This document shows, in pieces, positions 1-5,917 of a DNA stretch of 6,612 nt. A program made the translations under genes and the position numbers. The notes beneath the pieces were generated by a model. The model saw nothing but the letters and a program-made list of their open reading frames with translations. It was not told where the DNA came from and made no database searches. Numbering within the stretch: position 1 is the first letter of the stretch; each line of letters starts with the position of its first letter. Origin of the DNA: Campylobacterales bacterium (GTDB taxonomy: Bacteria > Campylobacterota > Campylobacteria > Campylobacterales > QNZT01); NCBI GenBank assembly GCA_015662615.1, contig DQTU01000064.1, forward strand, positions 1 through 6,612. The letters are read 5' to 3'.

Positions 1-948
1 AAAAACATTCCTAAGAGTATCAAAGAGGAGTTATCTAAAGAGTACATCGTAAATCCACTAGAGATAGTCAAAATAGAAGTAAGCTCTGATGGAAGTAAGA
101 AGTATCTGTTTCGCCTCCATGATGGCTATACGATGGAGTCTGTGCTTTTACCTATGAAAATGAAGAAAGTAGATGATGAGGGTAAAACAATCTCTGAGAC
201 AAAATTCTCTATTTGTGTCTCTAGTCAAGTGGGATGCAAGATTGGGTGTGCATTTTGTCTTACAGCGAAAGAGGGTTTTAAAAGAAATCTTACCGCTGGA
301 GAGATACTAGCACAAGTGATTTATATCAAAAAAGATAATGATATAGCCCAAAACCGAAGTGTGAATATTGTCTACATGGGTATGGGTGAACCATTAGATA
401 ATATGACTAATGTCGTAAAAGCAGTTAAAATGTTTAAAGACCCAGATGGTTTAGCAATAGGGGCAAGACGACAAACCATATCTACAAGTGGATTAAGTGC
501 TCAAATAGAGAAATTAGGAAAGATGGATTTAGGGATATTGTTAGCCATCTCATTACATGCTGTTGATGATGAACTTAGAGAAAAGCTTATGCCTATCAAT
601 AAAGCGTACAATATTGAATCAGTTATCAATGCAGTTCGAAACTTTCCAATTGATGCTAGGAAGAGGGTAATGTTTGAGTATCTTGTGATGAAAGGTTTAA
701 ATGATGACCAGAAAAGTGCCAAAAAACTTGTAAAACTTTTGCATGGAATCAAGGCGAAAGTGAACTTGATATATTTTAACCCCTACCCTGGTTCTCCGTT
801 TCATAGACCAAGTGAAAAAGATATGGTGGGATTTAAAGATTATCTTAACGACCATGGTGTATTATGTACGATTCGACAATCCAAGGGGCTAGATATATCT
901 GCTGCTTGTGGACAATTAAAGGAGAAGACAGATAATGAGTTGGATTGA
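1..948 (+). CDS. rlmN: RlmN, dual-specificity 23S rRNA/tRNA adenine-C2 methyltransferase (5' partial)
   Basis: Radical SAM enzyme that methylates C2 of A2503 in 23S rRNA and, in characterised members, A37 of some tRNAs; it acts in the cytoplasm. The frame is open from base 1, so the start lies upstream; 315 codons are visible and roughly 45 N-terminal residues are probably missing by comparison with the E. coli enzyme. An internal ATG at 133 is not the real start, because the 44 codons before it read as normal RlmN sequence. Visible residues, counted from base 1: the 4Fe-4S/SAM motif CKIGCAFC (Cys79, 83, 86), the upstream Cys72 in ICVSSQVGC matching E. coli Cys118, GMGEPLDN at about 127-134, and Cys303 in ISAACGQL matching the methyl-carrying Cys355. 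All expected catalytic cysteines are present, so it should be active. The last 14 nt overlap the next small ORF, which suggests translational coupling. Confidence 0.96.
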   Translation, partial: KNIPKSIKEELSKEYIVNPLEIVKIEVSSDGSKKYLFRLHDGYTMESVLLPMKMKKVDDEGKTISETKFSICVSSQVGCKIGCAFCLTAKEGFKRNLTAGEILAQVIYIKKDNDIAQNRSVNIVYMGMGEPLDNMTNVVKAVKMFKDPDGLAIGARRQTISTSGLSAQIEKLGKMDLGILLAISLHAVDDELREKLMPINKAYNIESVINAVRNFPIDARKRVMFEYLVMKGLNDDQKSAKKLVKLLHGIKAKVNLIYFNPYPGSPFHRPSEKDMVGFKDYLNDHGVLCTIRQSKGLDISAACGQLKEKTDNELD

Positions 949-1033
949 TATATTTCAGATAGTTTTTCTTGCACTTGTATTTATTGCTGGTGTTGGTGGC
1001 TTGATCAAAGCCGTGTTTTTTGATAAAGATTGA
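935..1033 (+). CDS. Small single-helix membrane protein, 32 aa, function unknown
   Basis: I do not recognise a family. The frame begins with ATG inside the last codons of rlmN, 14 nt before and including its stop. It is preceded by AAAGGAG at 918-924 with a 10-nt spacer, a good ribosome binding site that has no other purpose at the end of rlmN. The product starts MSWIDIFQ, has one hydrophobic segment at about residues 6-24 containing a GVGG turn, and ends IKAVFFDKD. Both lysines lie after the helix, so a cytoplasmic C-terminus is the likely topology (inference). The 3' end overlaps the convergent pseudouridine synthase gene by 29 nt. I have an unverified memory of a small hydrophobic ORF after the rlmN homologue in Campylobacter, which would support it. 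Against it: the ORF is short and part of its sequence is constrained by both overlapping genes. Confidence 0.6.
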   Translation: MSWIDIFQIVFLALVFIAGVGGLIKAVFFDKD

Positions 1034-1916
1034 AGAGTTCACTGATACTACTTTTTGAATAGAGTTTAAAATGGTTTTTGTAAGTAAACTCTATCCAGTT
1101 TGCATGAAGCATAAGACGAGAAGCTCCAATCTTTTTTATACGCTCTTCGTCACTAAGTTTACCATTGAGATACAAATCAGCGGTTTCAAAATCAACTCCG
1201 TAAATCGGGTCTCCGATTATTGGATGTTTCACGTGAAACAAATGTACTCGTATTTGATGCTGTCTTCCTGTAAGTGGAATTGCCTCCACAAGTGTTTGAT
1301 TTAAATCTTTAAAATATTGAATTGGCTTGATAATAGTTTGAGACGCTTTACCCTCATCGCTAATTCGTACTTTAAGTTTTATCTCTGAAAATTCACGATT
1401 TTTTGCGATAAGGGCATCAATAAAAAGTTCTTTGTCAATCTCTCCAGCAACTAGTGCAATATAGCCTTTATTTATTTTACGATTTTCAAAAAGTGTTTTT
1501 ATCTCTCTTTCAGCAATTTTGTTTTTAGAGATGATTACTAAGCCACTAGTTTCTTTGTCGATACGATGAACGATATTTGCCTCAGCACCATAAAGATATT
1601 TTGCTTCATGGGTTAGTGAATATTCTGTATGTCTGCTTGAAGGGTGCACCAATACTCCAGAGGGTTTTTCAAAGAGTGCGAAAGTGTCTGTTTGAAAAAT
1701 TGGTTTTAATCCTAAAGTGCTTGGGACAAATACGGCAACTTCAACTTTCCCTTCTAATTCAAAGTTTTTTTGGTTTATAATTTGCCCATTACATACAAGC
1801 CTATGCTTATCAATCCAGCGTTGAGACTCTTTCATAGTTATATCAAAACTCTCTAGCAAGAACTTAAAAGCTTTGACTTTTCTTTGGAGATGGAACTTCT
1901 TTATTTTGTATGACAA
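1005..1916 (-). CDS. RluA-family (RluC/RluD-like) RNA pseudouridine synthase
   Basis: Isomerises specific uridines to pseudouridine in structured RNA, probably 23S rRNA; the exact target positions cannot be read from sequence. From a TTG start at 1916 the protein has 303 aa, typical for the family. It has an S4-like RNA-binding domain at about 13-65, then the catalytic domain with HRIDKETSG (catalytic Asp120), TGRQHQIRVH at 216-225 and HPIIGDPIYG at 231-240. Start choice: there is no ATG before the S4 domain. TTG at 1916 is preceded by AAAAAAGG with a 7-nt spacer and gives MSYKIKKFHL. Another in-frame TTG at 1937 has no ribosome binding site, and an in-frame stop lies just upstream of it, at 1941-1943. 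The gene is convergent with rlmN and divergent from purB. A parS site lies within the codons for LFHVKH (226-231). The C. jejuni counterpart is, from memory, Cj0022c. Confidence 0.93.
   Translation of the reverse strand: MSYKIKKFHLQRKVKAFKFLLESFDITMKESQRWIDKHRLVCNGQIINQKNFELEGKVEVAVFVPSTLGLKPIFQTDTFALFEKPSGVLVHPSSRHTEYSLTHEAKYLYGAEANIVHRIDKETSGLVIISKNKIAEREIKTLFENRKINKGYIALVAGEIDKELFIDALIAKNREFSEIKLKVRISDEGKASQTIIKPIQYFKDLNQTLVEAIPLTGRQHQIRVHLFHVKHPIIGDPIYGVDFETADLYLNGKLSDEERIKKIGASRLMLHANWIEFTYKNHFKLYSKSSISELFNLYQKTRL
1225..1240. other. parS: parS centromere-like site (ParB/Spo0J binding)
   Basis: TGTTTCACGTGAAACA is a perfect 16-bp palindrome and matches the well-known bacterial parS consensus TGTTNCACGTGAAACA at every position. 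In bacteria with ParAB/Soj-Spo0J, ParB dimers load at such sites as CTP-dependent clamps, spread, and recruit SMC and ParA to segregate the origin region. The site lies inside the pseudouridine synthase coding region, where it spells LFHVKH. No second copy is visible in the window, and parA/parB are not in it. The match to consensus is seen directly; binding in this organism is inferred. Confidence 0.88.
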
Positions 1917-1927
1917 ATTTAAACCTT

Positions 1928-1961
1928 TTTTAACCAATTTTTAAAATCGTGTTGGTTAAAA
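1928..1961. repeat. Inverted repeat TTTTAACCAA-N14-TTGGTTAAAA in the pseudouridine synthase leader
   Basis: Two exact 10-bp arms (1928-1937 and 1952-1961) separated by 14 bp. Read on the minus strand, the first arm begins 2 nt after a TATAAT box and the second ends next to the AAGG of the likely ribosome binding site. The repeat could therefore act as an operator at the transcription start or as an mRNA hairpin controlling translation. The arms are AT-rich and no T-tract follows, so it is not a usual terminator. The same 10-mer recurs near 5764-5803 and at 5899-5908. Confidence 0.7.
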
Positions 1962-1963
1962 TC

Positions 1964-1969
1964 ATTATA
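1964..1969 (-). promoter_or_regulatory. Likely sigma70 -10 box for the pseudouridine synthase gene
   Basis: On the minus strand this reads TATAAT, a perfect -10 hexamer. It predicts a start near 1957 and a leader of about 40 nt to the TTG at 1916. Campylobacterota promoters often lack a clear -35 and rely on an AT-rich upstream stretch, which is present here. The TTTTAACCAA motif follows the box after only 2 nt, so a protein bound there would cover the start site. Confidence 0.55.
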
Positions 1970-2002
1970 TATAAAAACACTAAATTATCTCAAAATTTAA
2001 TG

Positions 2003-2008
2003 TACACT
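2003..2008 (+). promoter_or_regulatory. Possible -10 box for purB-nrdA
   Basis: TACACT matches TATAAT at four of six positions. It would give a start near 2015 and a leader of about 24 nt before the purB ATG. It is the best-placed candidate in the AT-rich 1970-2030 stretch, but that stretch offers other weak TA-rich hexamers, so this is tentative. Confidence 0.3.
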
Positions 2009-2038
2009 TAAAACTATTCAAAAAAAGGTTTCTCCAAA

Positions 2039-3364
2039 ATGATAGAAAGATACTCAAGAGAAGAGATGAAAAACAATTGGACAATGCAGGCAAAGTATGA
2101 TGCTTGGCTAAAAGTAGAAAAGTCGGCGGTAAAAGCTTGGAATAAACTTGGACTTATTTCAAATGAAGATTGTCAAAAGATTGTAGACAATGCAGCATTT
2201 AGTGTTGAGAAGATTGATGAGATTGAAAAAGTAACACGCCATGATGTGATTGCATTTTTAACAAGCGTTGCAGATTCGTTAGGCGAAGAGAGTAGGTGGG
2301 TTCATTATGGGATGACAAGTTCTGACTGTATTGATACTGCGGTTGCACTTCAGATGCGAGATTCGTTGACAATTATTATCGAAGATGTGAAGATGGTTAT
2401 GGCTTCACTAGAAAGACGAGCCAAAGAACACAAGATGACTTTGATGGTCGGAAGAAGTCATGGTATCCATGGCGAGCCTATAACTTTTGGTTTGGTACTT
2501 GCTATTTGGCATGATGAGATGAAAAGAAATCTTGAAAATCTTGAACAGACTATGGAAGTGATTTCGGTAGGACAGATAAGCGGGGCGATGGGTAACTTTG
2601 CGCACGCACCGATGGAGTTAGAAGAGTATGTTTGTAAAGACTTAGGGCTCAAACCTGCTCCTGTATCAAGCCAAGTCATTCAGCGAGATAGATATGCAAA
2701 CTTGATGAATGCCTTAGCACTTTTAGCGTCTACAAGTGAAAAGATTGCCGTTGCGATAAGACACTATCAAAGAACAGAAGTTTATGAAGTTGAAGAGTTT
2801 TTTACAAAAGGGCAAAAAGGAAGTTCGGCTATGCCTCATAAACGAAATCCAATTTTAACTGAAAACATTACGGGTCTTTGTCGAATGATTCGTTCTTACG
2901 CAATGCCAGCAATGGAAAATGTAGCACTTTGGCATGAGAGAGATATTTCACACTCAAGCGTTGAACGATTTATTTTACCTGATGGGTTTATCACAACTGA
3001 TTTTATGTTGCATCGTTTGAATTCTGTGATAGATAAGATGGTTGTTTATCCAGAGAATATGATGAAAAATCTCAACCTTACGGGTGGATTGGTGTTTTCA
3101 CAGCGTGTTTTATTAGAGCTTCCGTTAAAAGGGGTTTCGAGAGAAGATGCTTATAGTATTGTACAGAGAAATGCGATGAAGGTCTGGGCAGATATCCAGC
3201 AGGGTAAATCAGCACTCAATAGCGAAGGAGAGAGTCTCTACTTGGAATATCTTTTAGAAGATGAAGCGTTAGGGGCAAAACTAAGCGAAGAAGAGATTAG
3301 AGCGTGTTTTGATTATTCATATTACACCAAGAACATAGACAATATTTTTAAAAGGGTATTTTAG
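2039..3364 (+). CDS. purB: Adenylosuccinate lyase
   Basis: Cytoplasmic fumarase/aspartase-superfamily enzyme that releases fumarate from SAICAR and from adenylosuccinate, so it acts both in de novo IMP synthesis and in making AMP. The 441-aa length is typical of the family. Visible motifs: TRHDV with His68, HYGMTSSD at 89-96 with His89, GRSHGIHGEPITFG at 138-151 with the catalytic His141, and the signature loop GSSAMPHKRNP at 261-271 with the catalytic serine pair at 262-263, Lys268 and then Glu275. As I recall them, these fall at the same numbers as in the Bacillus subtilis enzyme. The ATG at 2039 is chosen because MIERYSREEM is the usual family N-terminus; AAAAAAAGG ends at 2028, a slightly long 10-nt spacer. 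It is the first gene of an apparent operon, with nrdA starting 3 nt after its stop. Confidence 0.98.
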   Translation: MIERYSREEMKNNWTMQAKYDAWLKVEKSAVKAWNKLGLISNEDCQKIVDNAAFSVEKIDEIEKVTRHDVIAFLTSVADSLGEESRWVHYGMTSSDCIDTAVALQMRDSLTIIIEDVKMVMASLERRAKEHKMTLMVGRSHGIHGEPITFGLVLAIWHDEMKRNLENLEQTMEVISVGQISGAMGNFAHAPMELEEYVCKDLGLKPAPVSSQVIQRDRYANLMNALALLASTSEKIAVAIRHYQRTEVYEVEEFFTKGQKGSSAMPHKRNPILTENITGLCRMIRSYAMPAMENVALWHERDISHSSVERFILPDGFITTDFMLHRLNSVIDKMVVYPENMMKNLNLTGGLVFSQRVLLELPLKGVSREDAYSIVQRNAMKVWADIQQGKSALNSEGESLYLEYLLEDEALGAKLSEEEIRACFDYSYYTKNIDNIFKRVF

Positions 3365-3367
3365 AGG

Positions 3368-5749
3368 ATGACTAGCAAAATGTTAACTGTAACCAAAAGA
3401 AATGGAAGAATTGAGCCGCTAGATATCACCAAGATTCAAAAGTATACATGTGAATCAGTAGAGGGGCTGGAAAATGTAAGTCAAAGTGAATTAGAACTTG
3501 ATGCACATATCCAATTTCGTGATAAGATTAGTACTGAAGAGATTCAACTTACCCTTATTAAAACTGCTGTTGATAAAATTGATGTAGATAGACCTGACTG
3601 GACTTTTGTAGCAGCACGACTATTTCTTTATGACCTTTATCACAAAGTAAGTACTTTTACGGGATATATGAAGTTAGAAGAGTATTTCAAAAAAGGTGAA
3701 GATGAAGGACGAATTGTCATGGGTCTTAAAGAGAAATATGACCTAGCTGATTTAGATGCTTATATCAAGCCTGAAAGAGATATGCAGTTTAACTATCTAG
3801 GCGTTAGAACACTTTATGATAGATACCTTTTAAAAGATAGACAAGGTCATCCCATCGAATTGCCACAGCATATGTTCATGGCGATTGCGATGTTTTTAGC
3901 ACAAAATGAGTTCAATCCTCAAGATTGGGCAAAGAAGTTTTATGACTTAATCTCAAAATTTGAAGTGATGCTTGCAACACCAACACTCTCAAATGCAAGA
4001 ACCCCGCGACATCAGTTAAGCTCATGTTATATTGGAAGTACCCCTGATAATATCGAAGGAATTTTTGATGCGTATAAAGAGATGGCACTTTTGAGTAAAT
4101 TTGGTGGAGGAATCGGTTGGGATTGGTCAAAAGTGAGAGGACTTGGAAGTTCTATCGATGGACACAAAAACGCAGCTGGTGGAATTGTTCCATTTTTGAA
4201 AATTACCAATGATGTAGCACTTGCGGTTGACCAATTAGGAACGAGGAAAGGTGCAATTGCTGTTTATCTCGAACCTTGGCATAGTGATATACTGGATTTT
4301 CTAGACCTTAAGAAAAACTCAGGGGAAGAGCGTCGTCGTGCGCATGATCTGTTTCCTGCACTTTGGATAAATGACCTTTTTATGAAGAGAGTTGAAGAGA
4401 ATGGTATGTGGACACTTTTAGACCCACTAGATGCAGAAGATTTACCACAGCTTTATGGAGAAGCATTTGAAAAACGATATATTGAGTATGAGAATGACCC
4501 AGATATCATCAAAGAGACGATTAGTGCGAAAGAGCTTTGGAAAAAAGTGCTGTTGAGTTATTTTGAGATTGGAAATCCTTTCCTCTGTTTTAAAGACAAT
4601 GCAAATAGAGTAAATCCAAATGCACATGCTGGTTTTATTAGAAGTTCAAACCTCTGTACGGAAATTTTTCAAAATACTGATCCTAACCATTACGATATAA
4701 AGCTAACTTATGAAGATGGTTCAGCTGATATACTTAATGAAAATTTAGAAGTTGAAGTAGATGGAGGCATTGTAAAACTTGCTAAAAAAGTCACAGCACT
4801 TGATAGCATTGATGGCAAACAAGTTTTTATCGTTGAGAAAGAGAAACGAGATGGAAAAACTGCGGTTTGTAACTTAGCGAGTATTAACCTTTCAAAAATC
4901 AATACAAAAGAAGAGATAGAGCGTGTTACACCAACAGCAATCAGAATGCTTGATAATGTTATTGACTTGAATTTTTATCCATTAGCTAAAGTAAAACAGA
5001 CAAACCTCGCAACGCGTTCTATCGGACTTGGTGTTATGGGTGAAGCACAGATGCTAGCAGAACAGGGTATCATGTGGGGAAGCTCTGAACATTTTGAAAA
5101 GATAGATGAAGTGATGGAAGCAGTTAGTTACAATGCAATACATGCATCTTCAAACCTTGCACTTGAAAAGGGAAAATATGCTGAATTTGAAGGTTCAAGT
5201 TGGAGCAAAGGAATTTTCCCTATTGATGTAGCGAATGAAGAGGCGAAAAAGTTAGTTGACCGTGGCGGTCTGTTTGGTTACACCTACGATTGGAATGCTT
5301 TAAAAGAGAAAGTTAAAACAGACGGTATGAGAAATGGATATTTGATGGCAATCGCACCGACAAGTTCGATTTCAATTTTAGTAGGAACCACACAAGCCAT
5401 CGAGCCTATTTACAAAAGAAAATGGTTTGAAGAGAACTTAAGTGGTCTTATACCTGTTGTAGCTCCCAAAATGAGCCCAGAGACTTGGTCATATTATACT
5501 CCAGCATATGAGTTGGATCAAACAGTTCTGATCAAAGCAGGGGCTGTGAGACAAAAATGGATTGACCAAGGGCAGAGCCTTAATATATTTATGACTTTAG
5601 ATAATGCAAGTGGAAAATATTTAAATGATATTTATATGCTAGGTTGGAAGCTTGGACTAAAATCTACCTATTATCTAAGAAGTGAATCTCCTGATGCGAC
5701 TGAAGATAGTGTTGCGGATAGAAGCATGGAGTGCTTAAGCTGTCAATAA
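3368..5749 (+). CDS. nrdA: Class I ribonucleoside-diphosphate reductase, large (alpha) subunit
   Basis: Reduces ribonucleoside diphosphates to deoxyribonucleotides together with the NrdB radical subunit, which is not in this window. The 793 aa contain an N-terminal ATP-cone at about 5-95 for overall activity control. Active-site residues are Cys220 (LSSCYIG), Asn428-Cys430-Glu432 (SNLCTE, thiyl radical site) and Cys501 (AVCNLASINL). The radical-transfer pair Tyr768-Tyr769 and the C-terminal redox pair Cys789/Cys792 (ECLSCQ) are also present, so the protein looks intact. It is longer than E. coli NrdA (761 aa), mostly through an insertion at about 437-497. Start: ATG 3368 has AAAGGG at 3351-3356 (11-nt spacer). 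A second ATG at 3380 (MLTVTKRNGR) has AGAGG at 3363-3367 (12-nt spacer) and may be the real start. Probably cotranscribed with purB. Without NrdB, subclass Ia or Ic cannot be decided. Confidence 0.98.
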   Translation: MTSKMLTVTKRNGRIEPLDITKIQKYTCESVEGLENVSQSELELDAHIQFRDKISTEEIQLTLIKTAVDKIDVDRPDWTFVAARLFLYDLYHKVSTFTGYMKLEEYFKKGEDEGRIVMGLKEKYDLADLDAYIKPERDMQFNYLGVRTLYDRYLLKDRQGHPIELPQHMFMAIAMFLAQNEFNPQDWAKKFYDLISKFEVMLATPTLSNARTPRHQLSSCYIGSTPDNIEGIFDAYKEMALLSKFGGGIGWDWSKVRGLGSSIDGHKNAAGGIVPFLKITNDVALAVDQLGTRKGAIAVYLEPWHSDILDFLDLKKNSGEERRRAHDLFPALWINDLFMKRVEENGMWTLLDPLDAEDLPQLYGEAFEKRYIEYENDPDIIKETISAKELWKKVLLSYFEIGNPFLCFKDNANRVNPNAHAGFIRSSNLCTEIFQNTDPNHYDIKLTYEDGSADILNENLEVEVDGGIVKLAKKVTALDSIDGKQVFIVEKEKRDGKTAVCNLASINLSKINTKEEIERVTPTAIRMLDNVIDLNFYPLAKVKQTNLATRSIGLGVMGEAQMLAEQGIMWGSSEHFEKIDEVMEAVSYNAIHASSNLALEKGKYAEFEGSSWSKGIFPIDVANEEAKKLVDRGGLFGYTYDWNALKEKVKTDGMRNGYLMAIAPTSSISILVGTTQAIEPIYKRKWFEENLSGLIPVVAPKMSPETWSYYTPAYELDQTVLIKAGAVRQKWIDQGQSLNIFMTLDNASGKYLNDIYMLGWKLGLKSTYYLRSESPDATEDSVADRSMECLSCQ

Positions 5750-5763
5750 AATAGAACCTTAAA

Positions 5764-5803
5764 TTTTAACCAAAAATTGAATAAATTTCAGTTTTGGTTA
5801 AGA
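5764..5803 (+). terminator. Hairpin after nrdA, possible weak terminator
   Basis: TTAACCAAAA (5766-5775) pairs perfectly with TTTTGGTTAA (5792-5801). Inside it, TGAA (5778-5781) can pair with TTCA (5787-5790) around a 5-nt loop, across a small 2x1 internal loop, giving a stem of about 14 bp starting 17 nt after the nrdA stop. A T-rich stretch appears only about 10 nt later (5811-5820), so it is not a textbook intrinsic terminator. The left arm contains an exact TTTTAACCAA and the right arm a 9/10 reverse-complement copy, so it may instead be a protein-binding site. Confidence 0.45.
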
Positions 5804-5884
5804 ATACTCCATTTTCTTTAAAATATTTAACCTTTATTACTAATTTTACAACTATTTTTGTATCTACCTTAATGAAATTTTTAT

Positions 5885-5890
5885 TATAAT
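5885..5890 (+). promoter_or_regulatory. Likely -10 box for the envelope-protein gene at 5918
   Basis: A perfect TATAAT preceded by T-rich runs (TTTTTATTATAAT and an earlier ATTTTT), the form common in Campylobacterota where a -35 hexamer is often absent. It predicts a start near 5897 and a leader of about 20 nt. Its presence after nrdA suggests the next gene has its own transcript. Confidence 0.6.
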
Positions 5891-5898
5891 ACCTTTAA

Positions 5899-5908
5899 TT
5901 TTAACCAA
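5899..5908 (+). repeat. TTTTAACCAA copy in the leader of the 5918 gene
   Basis: Exact copy of the 10-mer found in both arms at 1928-1961 and in the hairpin after nrdA. It lies 8 nt after the TATAAT box and overlaps the first bases of the AAGGGG ribosome binding site (5907-5912). That position would suit a repressor or an RNA-level control; function is inferred only from position. Confidence 0.5.
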
Positions 5909-5917
5909 GGGGTATCA

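Noticed and set aside
501..752. Minus-strand 83-codon open frame in rlmN
   Set aside because: Antisense to conserved RlmN sequence; its hydrophobic look comes from the reverse reading of charged codons.
998..1021. GGCTT-GATCA-AAGCC stem followed by GTG and six T's, resembling an intrinsic terminator on the plus strand
   Set aside because: The stem has only 5 bp, the T-run starts 3 nt away, and termination there would cut the small ORF before its stop codon at 1031-1033. It is more simply explained as codons for GGLIKAVFF. Term-seq would decide.
1071..1304. Plus-strand 77-codon open frame containing MFHVKQ
   Set aside because: It lies entirely antisense within the well-supported pseudouridine synthase gene and has no family resemblance; MFHVKQ is just the plus-strand reading of the parS palindrome.
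1577..1780. Plus-strand 67-codon open frame
   Set aside because: Antisense shadow of the pseudouridine synthase catalytic domain, with no ribosome binding site of note.
2458..2679. Minus-strand open frames within purB
   Set aside because: Shadows of the conserved purB region carrying the His141 motif; no start signals or recognisable domains.
3388..3397. TAACCAAAAG near the nrdA start as another copy of the boundary motif
   Set aside because: It lacks the leading TTTT and lies in conserved ATP-cone codons (VTKRN), so coding constraint explains it.
4027..4902. Several minus-strand open frames of 60-64 codons within nrdA
   Set aside because: Each is antisense to strongly conserved nrdA coding sequence and resembles no known family.
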